A DNA stretch of 64,000 bases from Streptomyces sp. NBC_00557 (GTDB lineage Bacteria > Actinomycetota > Actinomycetes > Streptomycetales > Streptomycetaceae). The translations under genes and the position numbers were made by a program. The DNA lies in assembly GCF_036345995.1 (NCBI RefSeq), contig NZ_CP107796.1, positions 2,604,001 to 2,668,000 of the forward strand, written 5' to 3'. Each line of letters opens with the position of its first letter. The first letter of the stretch is position 1. A model generated the notes under the pieces. The model was not told the DNA's origin. It saw only the letters and a program-made list of their open reading frames with translations, and ran no database searches. This document shows positions 19,858 through 28,225 of the stretch, piece after piece.

Positions 19858-20190
19858 TTACAGCACGTCGGCCAGCTCCTGAAGCAGCCGCCGCTTGGGC
19901 CGTGCGCCCACCATCGACCGCACGGGCTCGCCGCCGCGGAAGACCATCAGCGTCGGCGTCGACAGCACGCCGTAGGCGACGGTCGTCTCCGGATTGCGGT
20001 CCACGTCGATCTGCACGACCTTCAGCCGGTCACCCTCCTCGAAGGCGATGTCCTTCAGCACCGGCGCCAGCTGCCGGCACGGCCCGCACCAGTCGGCTGT
20101 GAACTGCACCAGCACCGGCAGGTCCGAGTCCTTCACCTCCGTGCCGAAATCCGCGTCCGTCACCTCGGTCAGTCCGCTCACCAGACTCAT
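19858..20190 (-). CDS. trxA: Thioredoxin
   Basis: 110 residues with the canonical active site FTADWCGPCRQLAPVLKDIA, cis-Pro in STPTLMVF and the usual TrxA length. It is a cytoplasmic disulfide reductant working with thioredoxin reductase. ATG 20190 overlaps the merR stop by 4 bases (ATGA), so it is co-translated with, and probably controlled by, that regulator. A terminator hairpin begins 16 bp after the stop. Streptomyces carry several thioredoxins; this is the merR-linked one. Confidence 0.93.
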   Translation of the reverse strand: MSLVSGLTEVTDADFGTEVKDSDLPVLVQFTADWCGPCRQLAPVLKDIAFEEGDRLKVVQIDVDRNPETTVAYGVLSTPTLMVFRGGEPVRSMVGARPKRRLLQELADVL

Positions 20191-20615
20191 CGTGCAGGCC
20201 CTCCCAGCTCGCACACGGGCTCCGGACCCCCCGGAACCAGCGCCTCGGCGGCCAGTGCGTCCCGGGCCAGCTCGGCCCGCCGCAACTGCCCGGCGACCGT
20301 CTCCCGCACCGCCGACAGCTGCCCGATGAGCGCGTCCAGCTCCGCCAGCTTGCGCCGGTAGACCTGGAGCGAGGCCGGGCAGGAGTCGCCCTCGGGATGC
20401 CCGGCGCGCAGGCACTCCACGAAGGGCCGGGTCTCCTCGAGCTCGAACCCGAAGTCCTGCAGCGTCCGGATCTGCTCCAGCAGCCTGAGGTCGCCCTCGT
20501 CGTACGTGCGGTGACCCTTGTCGTCCCGCCGGGCCGGCAGCAGCCCGCGCGCCTCGTAGTACCGCAGGGTGCGGGTCGTGGTCCCGGCCCGCGCGGCCAG
20601 CTCGCCGATTCGCAT
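20187..20615 (-). CDS. MerR-family regulator coupled to thioredoxin
   Basis: 142 residues: winged HTH at the N-terminus (MRIGELAARAGTTTRTLRYYEARGLLPARR) and a long dimerisation helix (LQVYRRKLAELDALIGQLSAVRETV). Two cysteines beyond the HTH (VECLRAGHPEGDSCPA) and one near the C-terminus (PVCELGG) could sense thiol oxidation or metals; their spacing does not match SoxR. ATG 20615 gives the usual MerR N-terminus. Two palindromes directly upstream are probable operators, so autoregulation with trxA is likely. The effector is unknown. Confidence 0.88.
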   Translation of the reverse strand: MRIGELAARAGTTTRTLRYYEARGLLPARRDDKGHRTYDEGDLRLLEQIRTLQDFGFELEETRPFVECLRAGHPEGDSCPASLQVYRRKLAELDALIGQLSAVRETVAGQLRRAELARDALAAEALVPGGPEPVCELGGPAR

Positions 20616-20648
20616 GCCTACGACCGTAGGCGTTGACGTCGGCGTCAA
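20616..20648 (-). promoter_or_regulatory. Two adjacent palindromes at the merR-trxA promoter
   Basis: GCCTACG-AC-CGTAGGC (20616-20631) abuts the merR ATG and TTGACG-TCGG-CGTCAA (20633-20648) lies one base further up. Both are perfect in their arms. On the minus strand TTGACG resembles a -35 and TACGGT a leaderless -10, so the regulator probably sits on the promoter. Confidence 0.55.
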
Positions 20649-20685
20649 GGCAAGCGCGCCGGACCGGCGGCCGGGGCGGGCGGCC

Positions 20686-21453
20686 CTACGCGTGCACCAC
20701 CCCGGCCGACTCCTCCACCTCCAGCAGGGAGGCGCTGTGCCGCTCCTCCTCGAACCTGCGACGGCCGCCGCGCAGCCCGAAGAGGCGCTTGGCCAGGGCG
20801 ATGTAGAGCACGGCGAGGATGTTGAGGACGAGCGTGGCGATCTTCAGGTAGCTGATCTTCTCGGTGAGTTCGTAGATCTCCAGCGGGAGGAAGGCGGCGG
20901 TCGCCACGACCGTCAGGTACTCGGCCCAGCGCTTGGCGTACCACAGGCCGACCGCCTCCACCAGCTCGATCAGCGCGTAGGCGAGGAGCAGGGCGGCGAC
21001 CAGCAGCAGCGTGGAGTGCTTGTAGCCGAACGCCTTCTGGAGGGAGCCGACGACCGGCGAGTGGTCGAGGTCGTAGTGGAAGTGCCGGAAGACCGGGCGG
21101 AAGACGTCCAGGTTCTCGTTGAACAGCCGCCGCACCGCGTCCTGGCTGTTGCTGAACTTCCACACCGCCACCGCGACCAGCACGATGAACACGCCCCGCA
21201 CGGCCCGCTCGACCGCCAGGAAGCGGAGGATGAACAGGTCGCGGAGGACCTTGCCGCGCGGCACGAGCGGCGCGTCCGCGGCCGGGCCCGAGCCGTGCGG
21301 CTCGCCGAGCACGAAGTCACCGCAGCGCAGACAGCGCCAGACGTCCCCGAGCGCGGTCTCGGCGTGCAGCCGGATCCGCAGCCGGGGGTCGTCGGGCGCG
21401 TAGGTCACATGCCCCTTGCGCGCGCAGGTCCGCCGGTCCCAGTCGATGCTCAT
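20686..21453 (-). CDS. DUF2127 family membrane protein
   Basis: 255 residues. The N-terminus (WDRRTCARKGHVTYAPDD ... WRCLRCGDFVLG) holds Cys pairs that could bind zinc; it is followed by membrane segments FIVLVAVAVWKFS, LLLVAALLLAYALIELVEAVGLWYAKRWAEYL (the DUF2127 signature) and TLVLNILAVLYIALAKRLFG, with a charged cytoplasmic tail. ATG 21453 has GGGAGG about 7 nt upstream. Function is unknown. It stands alone between merR-trxA and dctA. Confidence 0.8.
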   Translation of the reverse strand: MSIDWDRRTCARKGHVTYAPDDPRLRIRLHAETALGDVWRCLRCGDFVLGEPHGSGPAADAPLVPRGKVLRDLFILRFLAVERAVRGVFIVLVAVAVWKFSNSQDAVRRLFNENLDVFRPVFRHFHYDLDHSPVVGSLQKAFGYKHSTLLLVAALLLAYALIELVEAVGLWYAKRWAEYLTVVATAAFLPLEIYELTEKISYLKIATLVLNILAVLYIALAKRLFGLRGGRRRFEEERHSASLLEVEESAGVVHA

Positions 21454-21592
21454 CCCCCGTGCCTCCCAACAGATGCCGACTCGTTCGTACGGACATACGG
21501 ACGCCACGCGCGAACGTGCCGTTCCGTATCGATCCGGAGCGGCACGTTAGTGCATGGCGGCGCGGGGCGGTCAGCGCGCCGGGCCGGGCTGC

Positions 21593-21633
21593 CCGGAGGC
21601 CCGGCCCGGGTTCAGGCGGGGCCGGGCCTCCGG
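21593..21633. terminator. Hairpin terminator downstream of dctA
   Basis: CCGGAGGCCCGGCCC (21593-21607) and GGGCCGGGCCTCCGG (21619-21633) form a 15-bp perfect stem with an 11-nt loop, 18 bp past the dctA stop. No T tract, typical of Streptomyces. Confidence 0.7.
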
Positions 21634-21650
21634 AGTTTCTGGGGGCGGGA

Positions 21651-23030
21651 TCAGGCCTTGGCCAGTTCCCCGTCCCTCGGTCCGGGCATCCCGGGGACCG
21701 GGGCCTGGTGGTCGTCCACCAGCGTCGTCTCGTCGAACGGCAGCTCGCCGGCCAGGACGCGCTCCACGCGGGCCCTGTCGATCTCCTTGGTCCAGGAGCC
21801 GATCAGCACCGTGGCCACCGCGTTGCCCGCGAAGTTCGTCAGGGCGCGCGCCTCGCTCATGAAGCGGTCGATGCCGACGATCAGGCCGACGCCGTCGACC
21901 AGGGCGGGCCGGTGCGACTGGAGCGCGCCGGCGAGGGTGGCGAGCCCGGCGCCGGAGACGCCCGCGGCGCCCTTGGAGGCGACCATCATGAACAGCAGCA
22001 GGGTGACCTGCTCGCCCAGGTGCAGCGGCTGCCCCAGGGCCTCGGCGATGAACAGGGACGCCATGGTCAGGTAGATCATGGTGCCGTCGAGGTTGAAGGA
22101 GTAGCCGGTCGGCACGGTGATGCCGACGACCGGGCGGCTCACGCCCAGATGCTCCATCTTGGCGATCAGGCGCGGCAGGGCGGTGTCCGAGGACGAGGTC
22201 GACAGGATCAGCAGGAACTCGCGACCCAGGTACCTCAGCAGCTTCAGGATGTTGACCTTGGCGACGAACCAGAGCACCGGGCCGAGCACCAGGCCGACGA
22301 AGAGCACACAGGTGATGTAGAAGGCCAGCATGATCGTGCCGAGGGCCTTCAGTGCCTCGACGCCGGTCTCGCCGACGACCGCCGCGATCGCGCCGAACGC
22401 GCCGACCGGCGCCGCCCACATGATCATCGACAGGACCCGGAAGACCAGCTTCTGGATGTGCCCGATACCGCGCAGGACCGGCTCGCCCGACGTGCCCATC
22501 GCCTGCACGGCGAAGCCGACCAGCAGTGCGACGAGGAGCGTCTGCAGCACCACACCGCCGGTGAAGGCGGAGACGAAGGTCGTCGGAATGATGCCCATCA
22601 GGAAGTCGACGAGCCCCTCGCTGCCGCTCGCGGCCTGGGTGTGGCCCGCCTGCTTCGCCGCCTCGGTGAGGTGCATGCCCGCACCGGGGTGCAGGACGTT
22701 GCCCACCACCAGGCCGATGGCCAGGGCCACGAACGACATGGCGATGAAGTAGGTCAGCGCGAGACCGCCCAGCTTGCCGACCTTCGCGGCGCTGCGGATG
22801 GAACCGACGCCGGTGACGATCGTGCAGAAGATGACCGGCGTGATCATCATCTTGATCAGGTTCACGAAGCCCGTGCCGAGCGGCTTGAGCTCCTTGGCGA
22901 AGTCCGGCGCGGCGAATCCCACCGCGATGCCGAGCGCGACGGCCACGATCACGGCGATGTACAGGTAGTGGGTGCGGTCCCGCTTCACGCGGGGTGCGGC
23001 AGGTGCCGTGTCGGGGGTGCTGGCGGCCAC
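21651..23030 (-). CDS. dctA: C4-dicarboxylate:cation symporter DctA
   Basis: 459 residues of the DAACS (GltP/DctA) family importing succinate, fumarate and malate with protons or sodium. Seen: N-terminal TM (YLYIAVIVAVALGIAVGFAA), KMMITPVIFCTIVTGVGS, the serine-rich re-entrant loop LILSTSSSDTALPRL, VPTGYSFNLDGTMIY and VGIDRFMSEARALTNFAGNAVA, all diagnostic. GTG 23030 follows AAGGAGGG at 5 nt. The divergent CitA/CitB-like two-component system (23186-25503) is almost certainly its regulator, as with DcuSR/DctBD-type arrangements. Confidence 0.94.
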   Translation of the reverse strand: MAASTPDTAPAAPRVKRDRTHYLYIAVIVAVALGIAVGFAAPDFAKELKPLGTGFVNLIKMMITPVIFCTIVTGVGSIRSAAKVGKLGGLALTYFIAMSFVALAIGLVVGNVLHPGAGMHLTEAAKQAGHTQAASGSEGLVDFLMGIIPTTFVSAFTGGVVLQTLLVALLVGFAVQAMGTSGEPVLRGIGHIQKLVFRVLSMIMWAAPVGAFGAIAAVVGETGVEALKALGTIMLAFYITCVLFVGLVLGPVLWFVAKVNILKLLRYLGREFLLILSTSSSDTALPRLIAKMEHLGVSRPVVGITVPTGYSFNLDGTMIYLTMASLFIAEALGQPLHLGEQVTLLLFMMVASKGAAGVSGAGLATLAGALQSHRPALVDGVGLIVGIDRFMSEARALTNFAGNAVATVLIGSWTKEIDRARVERVLAGELPFDETTLVDDHQAPVPGMPGPRDGELAKA

Positions 23031-23116
23031 GACTGCCCTCCTTGACGTCTTCGTCGGTGAACAACCGGCGTGCGGCTCACGTCCGGGCTCTGTTCGGGGA
23101 ATGCCGTGACTATCTC

Positions 23117-23133
23117 CCGCCCTGTGAGGGCGG
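23117..23133. terminator. Small hairpin between dctA and the sensor kinase
   Basis: CCGCCCT-GTG-AGGGCGG, 7-bp stem. It lies inside a divergent promoter region, so it may be an operator or a transcript-leader hairpin rather than a terminator. Confidence 0.3.
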
Positions 23134-23143
23134 TCACCCTTCC

Positions 23144-23162
23144 GTTCATTTAGTTCACACTT
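23144..23162. promoter_or_regulatory. AT-rich direct repeat, candidate response-regulator site
   Basis: GTTCA at 23144-23148 and again at 23153-23157 (9 bp apart), followed by CACTTAA, in the only AT-rich stretch of the dctA/kinase intergenic region. CitB/DcuR regulators bind AT-rich sites of this kind. Confidence 0.4.
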
Positions 23163-23185
23163 AACCGGAGAGGCACACTGCTGAC

Positions 23186-24814
23186 ATGCGCTTCCCGTCC
23201 CTCCCCCGGCCCCGCAGCCTCGCCGGCCAGCTGTTCGCCATGCAGGCCGTGCTGATAGCGGTGGTCGTCGCCGGGTACGCGCTGTTCACCTACGTCAGCG
23301 ACCAGCGGCAGGCCCAGGACGCGGCGGTCCGGCAGGTCACCGCGGTGGCCCGGTCGATCGCGGACGCCCCCTCGGTCCGCTCCGCGATCCACACCCCCCA
23401 TCCCACGGCCGCCCTGGAGCCGTACGCGCTCACGGTCATGCGGGACGCGGACGTCGACTTCGTCACGATCATGAACCCGGCGGGCATCCGCTGGACCCAC
23501 CCCGTCCGGAAGGAGATCGGCAAACGCTTCCTCGGCCGCATCGGCCCGGCGCTGCACGGTCGCACCTTCACCGAGACCTACACCGGCACCCTCGGCCCCT
23601 CCGTCCGCGCGGTGACCCCGATCGAGGAGAACGGCCGCGTCATCGGCCTGGTCAGCGCCGGCATCAAGGTGGAGGAGATCAGCGCCCGGGTCCAGGACCA
23701 GGTCACCGCGCTGCTCGGGGTGGCCGGCGCCACCCTGCTGCTGGGCGCGGTGGGCACGTATGTGATCAACGCGCGGCTGCGCCGCCACACCCACGGCATG
23801 AACGCCGCCGAGCTGAGCCGGATGCACGACTACCACCAGGCGGCGCTGCACGCGGTCCGCGAGGGCCTGCTGATGCTGGACGGGCAGTTCAGGGTGGCCC
23901 TCATCAACGACGGCGGCCGGGAGCTGCTGGGCGTCGGCGGCGAGGAGGACGTGGTCGGCCGCTCGGTCGCCGGCCTGGGCCTGCCCGCCCCGCTGACCGG
24001 CGCGCTGCTGTCCTCCGAACCCCGGGTGGACGAGGTGCACCTCACGGAGTCCCGGGTGCTGGTGGTGAACACCTCGCCGGTGTCGGGCGGAGAGCGCCGC
24101 GGCACGGTGGTCACCCTCCGCGATGTGACCGAACTGCAGTCCCTGATGGGCGAGTTGGACTCGGAGCGGGGCTTCACCCAGGCGCTGCGCTCCCAGGCGC
24201 ACGAGGCCGCGAACCGGCTGCACACGGTGGTGTCGCTGATCGAGCTGGGCCGGGCCGAGGAGGCGGTGGAGTTCGCCACGGCGGAACTGGAGCTGGCCCA
24301 GGCCCTCACCGACCAGGTGGTCGCGGCGGTGAGCGAACCGGTGCTGGCGGCCCTGCTGCTGGGCAAGACCGCCCAGGCCAACGAGCGGGGCGTGGAGCTG
24401 GTGGTGTCCCCGGACAGCCGCCTCGACGACGGCCTGCTCCCGGACGACCTGTCCGCGCGGGACCTCGTCACCATCCTCGGCAACCTGATCGACAACGCGG
24501 TGGACGCGGCGCAGGGCAGCGTCCGGGCACGGGTGACGGTGACGGCGTACGCCGCGGACGGCGAGGTGGTGCTGCGGGTGTCCGACACGGGCCCCGGCCT
24601 CGACCCGGCCCATGCCGGCCTGGTATTCCAGCGGGGGTTCTCCACGAAGCCGGCCGGGCCCGGCGGACGGGGGCTCGGGCTGGCCCTGGTCCGGCAGGCG
24701 GTGACCCGCCACGAGGGTGTGCTGACGGTGGCGGAGTCGGACGAGGACGGCGAGTGCGGAGCGGTGTTCGAGGTGCGGTTGCCGCTGCGCACGGCCGCGG
24801 GCGGGCGCAGATGA
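23186..24814 (+). CDS. CitA/DcuS-type sensor histidine kinase
   Basis: 542 residues. TM1 (LAGQLFAMQAVLIAVVVAGYALF), an extracytoplasmic single-Cache domain (about 40-175; VDFVTIMNPAGIRWTHP and RAVTPIEENGRVIGLVSAGI are typical), TM2 (LLGVAGATLLLGAVGTYVI), a PAS domain (HAVREGLLMLDGQFRVALIND), a DHp helix of the SpoOB type with the likely phospho-His in RSQAHEAANRLH, and an HATPase with N box NLIDNAVDAA and G boxes DTGPGLD and GRGLGLALV. The family senses di- or tricarboxylates. It overlaps the response-regulator gene by 4 bases and diverges from dctA. Confidence 0.93.
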   Translation: MRFPSLPRPRSLAGQLFAMQAVLIAVVVAGYALFTYVSDQRQAQDAAVRQVTAVARSIADAPSVRSAIHTPHPTAALEPYALTVMRDADVDFVTIMNPAGIRWTHPVRKEIGKRFLGRIGPALHGRTFTETYTGTLGPSVRAVTPIEENGRVIGLVSAGIKVEEISARVQDQVTALLGVAGATLLLGAVGTYVINARLRRHTHGMNAAELSRMHDYHQAALHAVREGLLMLDGQFRVALINDGGRELLGVGGEEDVVGRSVAGLGLPAPLTGALLSSEPRVDEVHLTESRVLVVNTSPVSGGERRGTVVTLRDVTELQSLMGELDSERGFTQALRSQAHEAANRLHTVVSLIELGRAEEAVEFATAELELAQALTDQVVAAVSEPVLAALLLGKTAQANERGVELVVSPDSRLDDGLLPDDLSARDLVTILGNLIDNAVDAAQGSVRARVTVTAYAADGEVVLRVSDTGPGLDPAHAGLVFQRGFSTKPAGPGGRGLGLALVRQAVTRHEGVLTVAESDEDGECGAVFEVRLPLRTAAGGRR

Positions 24815-25503
24815 CGGACGAACGGCAGCCCATTCGCGTCCTGGTGGTCGAGGACGACCCGGTGGCCGCCGACGCGCATGTGATGTACGTCGGCCGGGTG
24901 CCGGGATTCGTCGCGGTCGGCAAGGCGCACTCGGGCGCTCAGGCGCGCCGGGTCCTGGACCGCACGGCCGTGGACCTGCTCCTGCTGGACCTGAACCTGC
25001 CGGACGTGCACGGCCTGCAGTTCGCGCGCTCGCTGCGCGCGGCCGGCCATCACGCGGACGTGATAGCGGTGACGTCGGCGCGGGACCTGGCGGTGGTCCG
25101 CGAGGGCGTGTCCCTGGGCGTCGTCCAGTACGTGCTGAAGCCGTTCACCTTCGCCACGCTGCGGGACCGGCTCGTGCGCTACGCGGAGTTCCACGCGGCG
25201 GCGGGCGAGGCGAGCGGCCAGGACGAGGTGGACCGGGCGCTGGCCACCCTGCGCGCCCCCTCGCCCGCGGCCCTCCCCAAGGGCCTGAGCGCACCCACGA
25301 TGGAGCGGGTGACGACCGCGCTGCGGGACGCCGGCGACGGACTGACGGCGGCCGCCCTCGCCGAGGCCGTGGGCATCTCGCGGATCACCGCCCGCCGCTA
25401 TCTGGAGCACCTGGTCGACACGTCCCGCGCCGCCCGGAGCCCGCTGTACGGCCAGGTGGGCCGGCCGGAGCTGGTGTACCGGTGGGTGTCACAGGGGCGC
25501 TGA
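24811..25503 (+). CDS. CitB/DcuR-type response regulator
   Basis: 230 residues. The receiver domain has acidic pocket VVEDDP, phospho-acceptor Asp in LLLLDLNLPDVHG, Thr in AVTSARD and Lys in VLKPFTF. The C-terminus carries the HTH of CitB-like regulators (GLTAAALAEAVGISRITARRYLEHLVD). ATG 24811 overlaps the kinase stop (ATGA). Expected to activate dctA when dicarboxylate is present, probably through the AT-rich repeat near 23150. Confidence 0.92.
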   Translation: MTDERQPIRVLVVEDDPVAADAHVMYVGRVPGFVAVGKAHSGAQARRVLDRTAVDLLLLDLNLPDVHGLQFARSLRAAGHHADVIAVTSARDLAVVREGVSLGVVQYVLKPFTFATLRDRLVRYAEFHAAAGEASGQDEVDRALATLRAPSPAALPKGLSAPTMERVTTALRDAGDGLTAAALAEAVGISRITARRYLEHLVDTSRAARSPLYGQVGRPELVYRWVSQGR

Positions 25504-25913
25504 GGTCTGCGGAGTCCGGGCCCCGTGACGGCACACCGGCGGGGATACGGGCCGTGCGGCGGACATGCGCCGCGTCCCGGGCGGCGCGCGCACGGTCCTA
25601 GGCCCCGGCGGCGCGCGGCCAGTGCGACCACGCCCGCTCGGGTTCGCCTGCGCCGTGATGACTCGGGCCGAGTGCGGCGGGCGTCCTGCCGCGGCCAGGG
25701 CGTCCAGGCAGGCGGCGACCGCTTCCCGCACGCGTCGAGCGAGGCCGCCACGGAGTCGCACGGCCTCGGTCTCGCCCTCACCCGCGCCAACGCCCCGCGG
25801 AAGCCGCCGGGCCAAGCCGGCCTCGGCGGCGCCCGCCGAACTGCCCGGCCCGCGGGCTGACTTCAGGACCCGCCGACCCGCCAACCCGCATCGACCAATC
25901 CCGCGCACACGCA
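25504..25913. other. 410-bp stretch with no convincing gene
   Basis: Frames on both strands stay open because of high GC but give Arg/Pro/Ala-rich, low-quality translations. A minus-strand segment around 25670-25790 (ARRVREAVAACLDALAAAGRP) has a faintly protein-like pattern and may be a decayed gene. I see no RNA gene here. Confidence 0.3.
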
Positions 25914-25943
25914 TTGACCTGACTAGACCACTCCTCTTACCTT
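25914..25943 (+). promoter_or_regulatory. Sugar-importer promoter with DasR-like operator
   Basis: TTGACC (25914-25919), 18-nt spacer, TACCTT (25938-25943). Overlapping the spacer, ACCTGACTAGACCACT (25917-25932) matches the dasR-responsive element ACTGGTCTAGACCACT at 13 of 16 positions, including the whole right half. This suggests GntR/DasR-type control by amino-sugar availability; not verified. Confidence 0.4.
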
Positions 25944-25997
25944 CGCACGGCAACCACCCAAGGCCACCCCCACGTGCGCCCGCAGGAGGTCATGCCC

Positions 25998-27365
25998 GTG
26001 CGCCCCACCGCCGCTCTCTCCGCCCTCCTGACCGCCGCTCTCGCCGCAAGCGCGCTCACCGCGTGCGGCTCGGGCTCCGGCAGCGACCCGAACACCGTGA
26101 AGGTCTCCTACAAGCAGTCGACCGACAACTCGGTCAAGGTGATGGACACCTACCTCGCCGGGATCAAGAAGGACTTCGAGAAGAAGCACCCGGGGAAGAA
26201 GGTCCAGTTCGTGCCCATCAAGGCCCCGGACTCCGAGTACTACACCAAGCTCCAGCAGATGCTGCGCTCCCCGAGGACCGCGCCGGACCTGGTCTACGAG
26301 GACACCTTCCTCATCAACTCCGACATCACCAGCGGCTACCTGAAACCGCTCGACCCGTATCTGGCCAAGTGGCCGGACTGGAGCCGGTTCATCGGCACCG
26401 CGAAGGCCGCCGCCCAGGGCCAGGACGGGAAGACGTACGGCGTGCCGGACGGGACCGACACCCGCGGGCTGTGGTTCGACAAGCGGGTGTTCAAGAAGGC
26501 CGGGCTGCCGCTGAACTGGCAGCCGCGGAACTGGAACGACATCCTCGCCGCCGCCCGGACCATCAAGCGGAAGGTCCCCGGCGTCACCCCGCTCAACGTC
26601 TACACCGGCAAGCCGGCGGGCGAGCGGGCCACCATGCAGGGCATGGAGATGCTGCTGTACGGCACCGGCGACGGCAGGAGCGATCCCCTGTACGACAGCG
26701 GCAGCAAGAAGTGGATCGCGGGGAGCCGGGGTTTCACCGACTCGCTGAAGTTCGTCGAGACCGTCTACAAGGAGAAGCTGGGCCCGGACGTCTCCGACGC
26801 CCTCGACCCCAACTTCGCCACGGCCGTCAACGGCGAGCTGCTCCCCCAGGGCAAGCTCGGCATCGACCTCGACGGCTCGTGGCTGCCGCAGGCCTGGCTG
26901 CCGGGCAGCGGACACGAGTGGCCCGACTGGTCCAAGCAGCTGGGGCTGGCGTACATGCCCACCCAGAACGGGCAGGCGCCCGGCAAGGTGAGCATGTCCG
27001 GCGGCTGGACCTGGGCCGTCCCGGCCAAGGCCGCCCATCCCGATCTCGCCTTCGACTTCATCAGGACCCTGCAGACCGAGGCGAACGCCAAGAAGTGGTA
27101 CATCGCCAACTCCGGCATCTCGGTCCGCAAGGACGTCGCCGCCGACCCGTCGTACGCCACCGCCCAGCCCGGCATCAAGTTCTTCACCGACCTGGTCTCC
27201 AGCACCCACTACCGGCCCGCGTACCCGGCGTACCCGAAGGTGTCGACGGCCATCCAGGAGGCCATGGAGAGCGTCACCACGGGCGACGCGTCCGCGCAGC
27301 AGGCGGCGCGCACCTACGACTCGACGCTCAAGGACGTCACCGGCGGCCAAGTGGTCCGCAAGTGA
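25998..27365 (+). CDS. Sugar ABC transporter substrate-binding lipoprotein
   Basis: 455 residues, family 1 extracellular solute-binding protein. Signal peptide with lipobox SALTAC (RPTAALSALLTAALAASALTACGSG), then the binding-protein fold (VKVSYKQSTDNSVKVMDTYLAGIKKDFEKK ... VYEDTFLINSDITSGYLKPLDPYL ... DGTDTRGLWFDKRVFKKAGLP). GTG 25998 is chosen because AGGAGG ends 8 nt before it; ATG 25992 is only 2 nt from that motif. Two permease genes follow with overlapping ends. The sugar is unknown; the DasR-like site hints at an amino-sugar oligomer. Confidence 0.92.
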   Translation: MRPTAALSALLTAALAASALTACGSGSGSDPNTVKVSYKQSTDNSVKVMDTYLAGIKKDFEKKHPGKKVQFVPIKAPDSEYYTKLQQMLRSPRTAPDLVYEDTFLINSDITSGYLKPLDPYLAKWPDWSRFIGTAKAAAQGQDGKTYGVPDGTDTRGLWFDKRVFKKAGLPLNWQPRNWNDILAAARTIKRKVPGVTPLNVYTGKPAGERATMQGMEMLLYGTGDGRSDPLYDSGSKKWIAGSRGFTDSLKFVETVYKEKLGPDVSDALDPNFATAVNGELLPQGKLGIDLDGSWLPQAWLPGSGHEWPDWSKQLGLAYMPTQNGQAPGKVSMSGGWTWAVPAKAAHPDLAFDFIRTLQTEANAKKWYIANSGISVRKDVAADPSYATAQPGIKFFTDLVSSTHYRPAYPAYPKVSTAIQEAMESVTTGDASAQQAARTYDSTLKDVTGGQVVRK

Positions 27366-28225
27366 ACGCCCGGCGCGGGATCACCCGGGCGCTGCCCCTC
27401 ACCCCGGCCGTGGTGCTGATCCTGCTCTTCCTGGCCGGCCCGATCGCCTACTGCGCCTATATCGCCTTCACCGACCTGCAGCTGACCGGTCAGGCGCACG
27501 CGTCGTTCGTGGGGTTCGCCAACTTCCGGCGGGCCTTCCGCGACGACGCGTTCCTGAACGCCGTATGGCTGACCCTGGTGTTCACCGTGCTGTCCTCGCT
27601 CGTCGGGCAGAACACCCTGGGGCTCGCGCTGGCCGCGCTGATGAAACGGGCATCGAAACCCGTGCGCACGCTCACCGGCGGGATCGTCGTCACCGCCTGG
27701 GTGCTGCCGGAAGTGGTCGCCGGGTTCCTGCTGTACGCGTTCTTCCGGCGCGAGGGCACGCTGAACGCGATCCTGGACTGGCTCCATCTGCCGCGCCAGA
27801 ACTGGCTGTTCACGCTGCCCATCCTGGCGGTGTCCTTCGCCAACGTCTGGCGCGGCACGGCGTTCTCGATGCTCGTCTACTCCGCCGCGCTGGACGAGAT
27901 ACCGGCGGAGATCACGGAGGCCGCCGAGGTGGACGGGGCCGGCGGCTGGCGGCGGATGTGGCACATCACCCTGCCGATGATCCGGCGCTCCATCGGCACC
28001 AACCTCATGCTCAACACCCTGCAGACGCTGTCCGTCTTCGGGCTGATCTGGGTGATGACCCGGGGCGGCCCCGGGAACAGGAGCCAGACCCTGCCGCTGT
28101 TCATGTACGAACAGGCCTTCCAGAACAGCATGATCGGGTACGGCACCGCGGTCGCCCTGCTCCTGCTGATCGTCGGGGCCCTGTTCTCCGTGGTGTATCT
28201 CCGGCTGCTGCGGACGGAGGTCTGA
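27362..28225 (+). CDS. Sugar ABC transporter permease 1 (MalF-like)
   Basis: 287 residues with six predicted membrane segments, starting LPLTPAVVLILLFLAGPIAYCAYIAF, and the EAA loop EITEAAEVDGAGGWRRMWHITLP that contacts the ATPase. GTG 27362 overlaps the binding-protein stop (GTGA). No ATPase gene lies in the cluster, so a shared ATPase of the MsiK type, encoded elsewhere, presumably energises it, as usual for Streptomyces sugar importers. Confidence 0.92.
   Translation: MNARRGITRALPLTPAVVLILLFLAGPIAYCAYIAFTDLQLTGQAHASFVGFANFRRAFRDDAFLNAVWLTLVFTVLSSLVGQNTLGLALAALMKRASKPVRTLTGGIVVTAWVLPEVVAGFLLYAFFRREGTLNAILDWLHLPRQNWLFTLPILAVSFANVWRGTAFSMLVYSAALDEIPAEITEAAEVDGAGGWRRMWHITLPMIRRSIGTNLMLNTLQTLSVFGLIWVMTRGGPGNRSQTLPLFMYEQAFQNSMIGYGTAVALLLLIVGALFSVVYLRLLRTEV

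Noticed and set aside
19860..20360. Plus-strand frames opposite trxA/merR as a coding continuation of the small RNA
   Set aside because: The terminator at 19806-19841 intervenes and the translations are antisense to conserved proteins.
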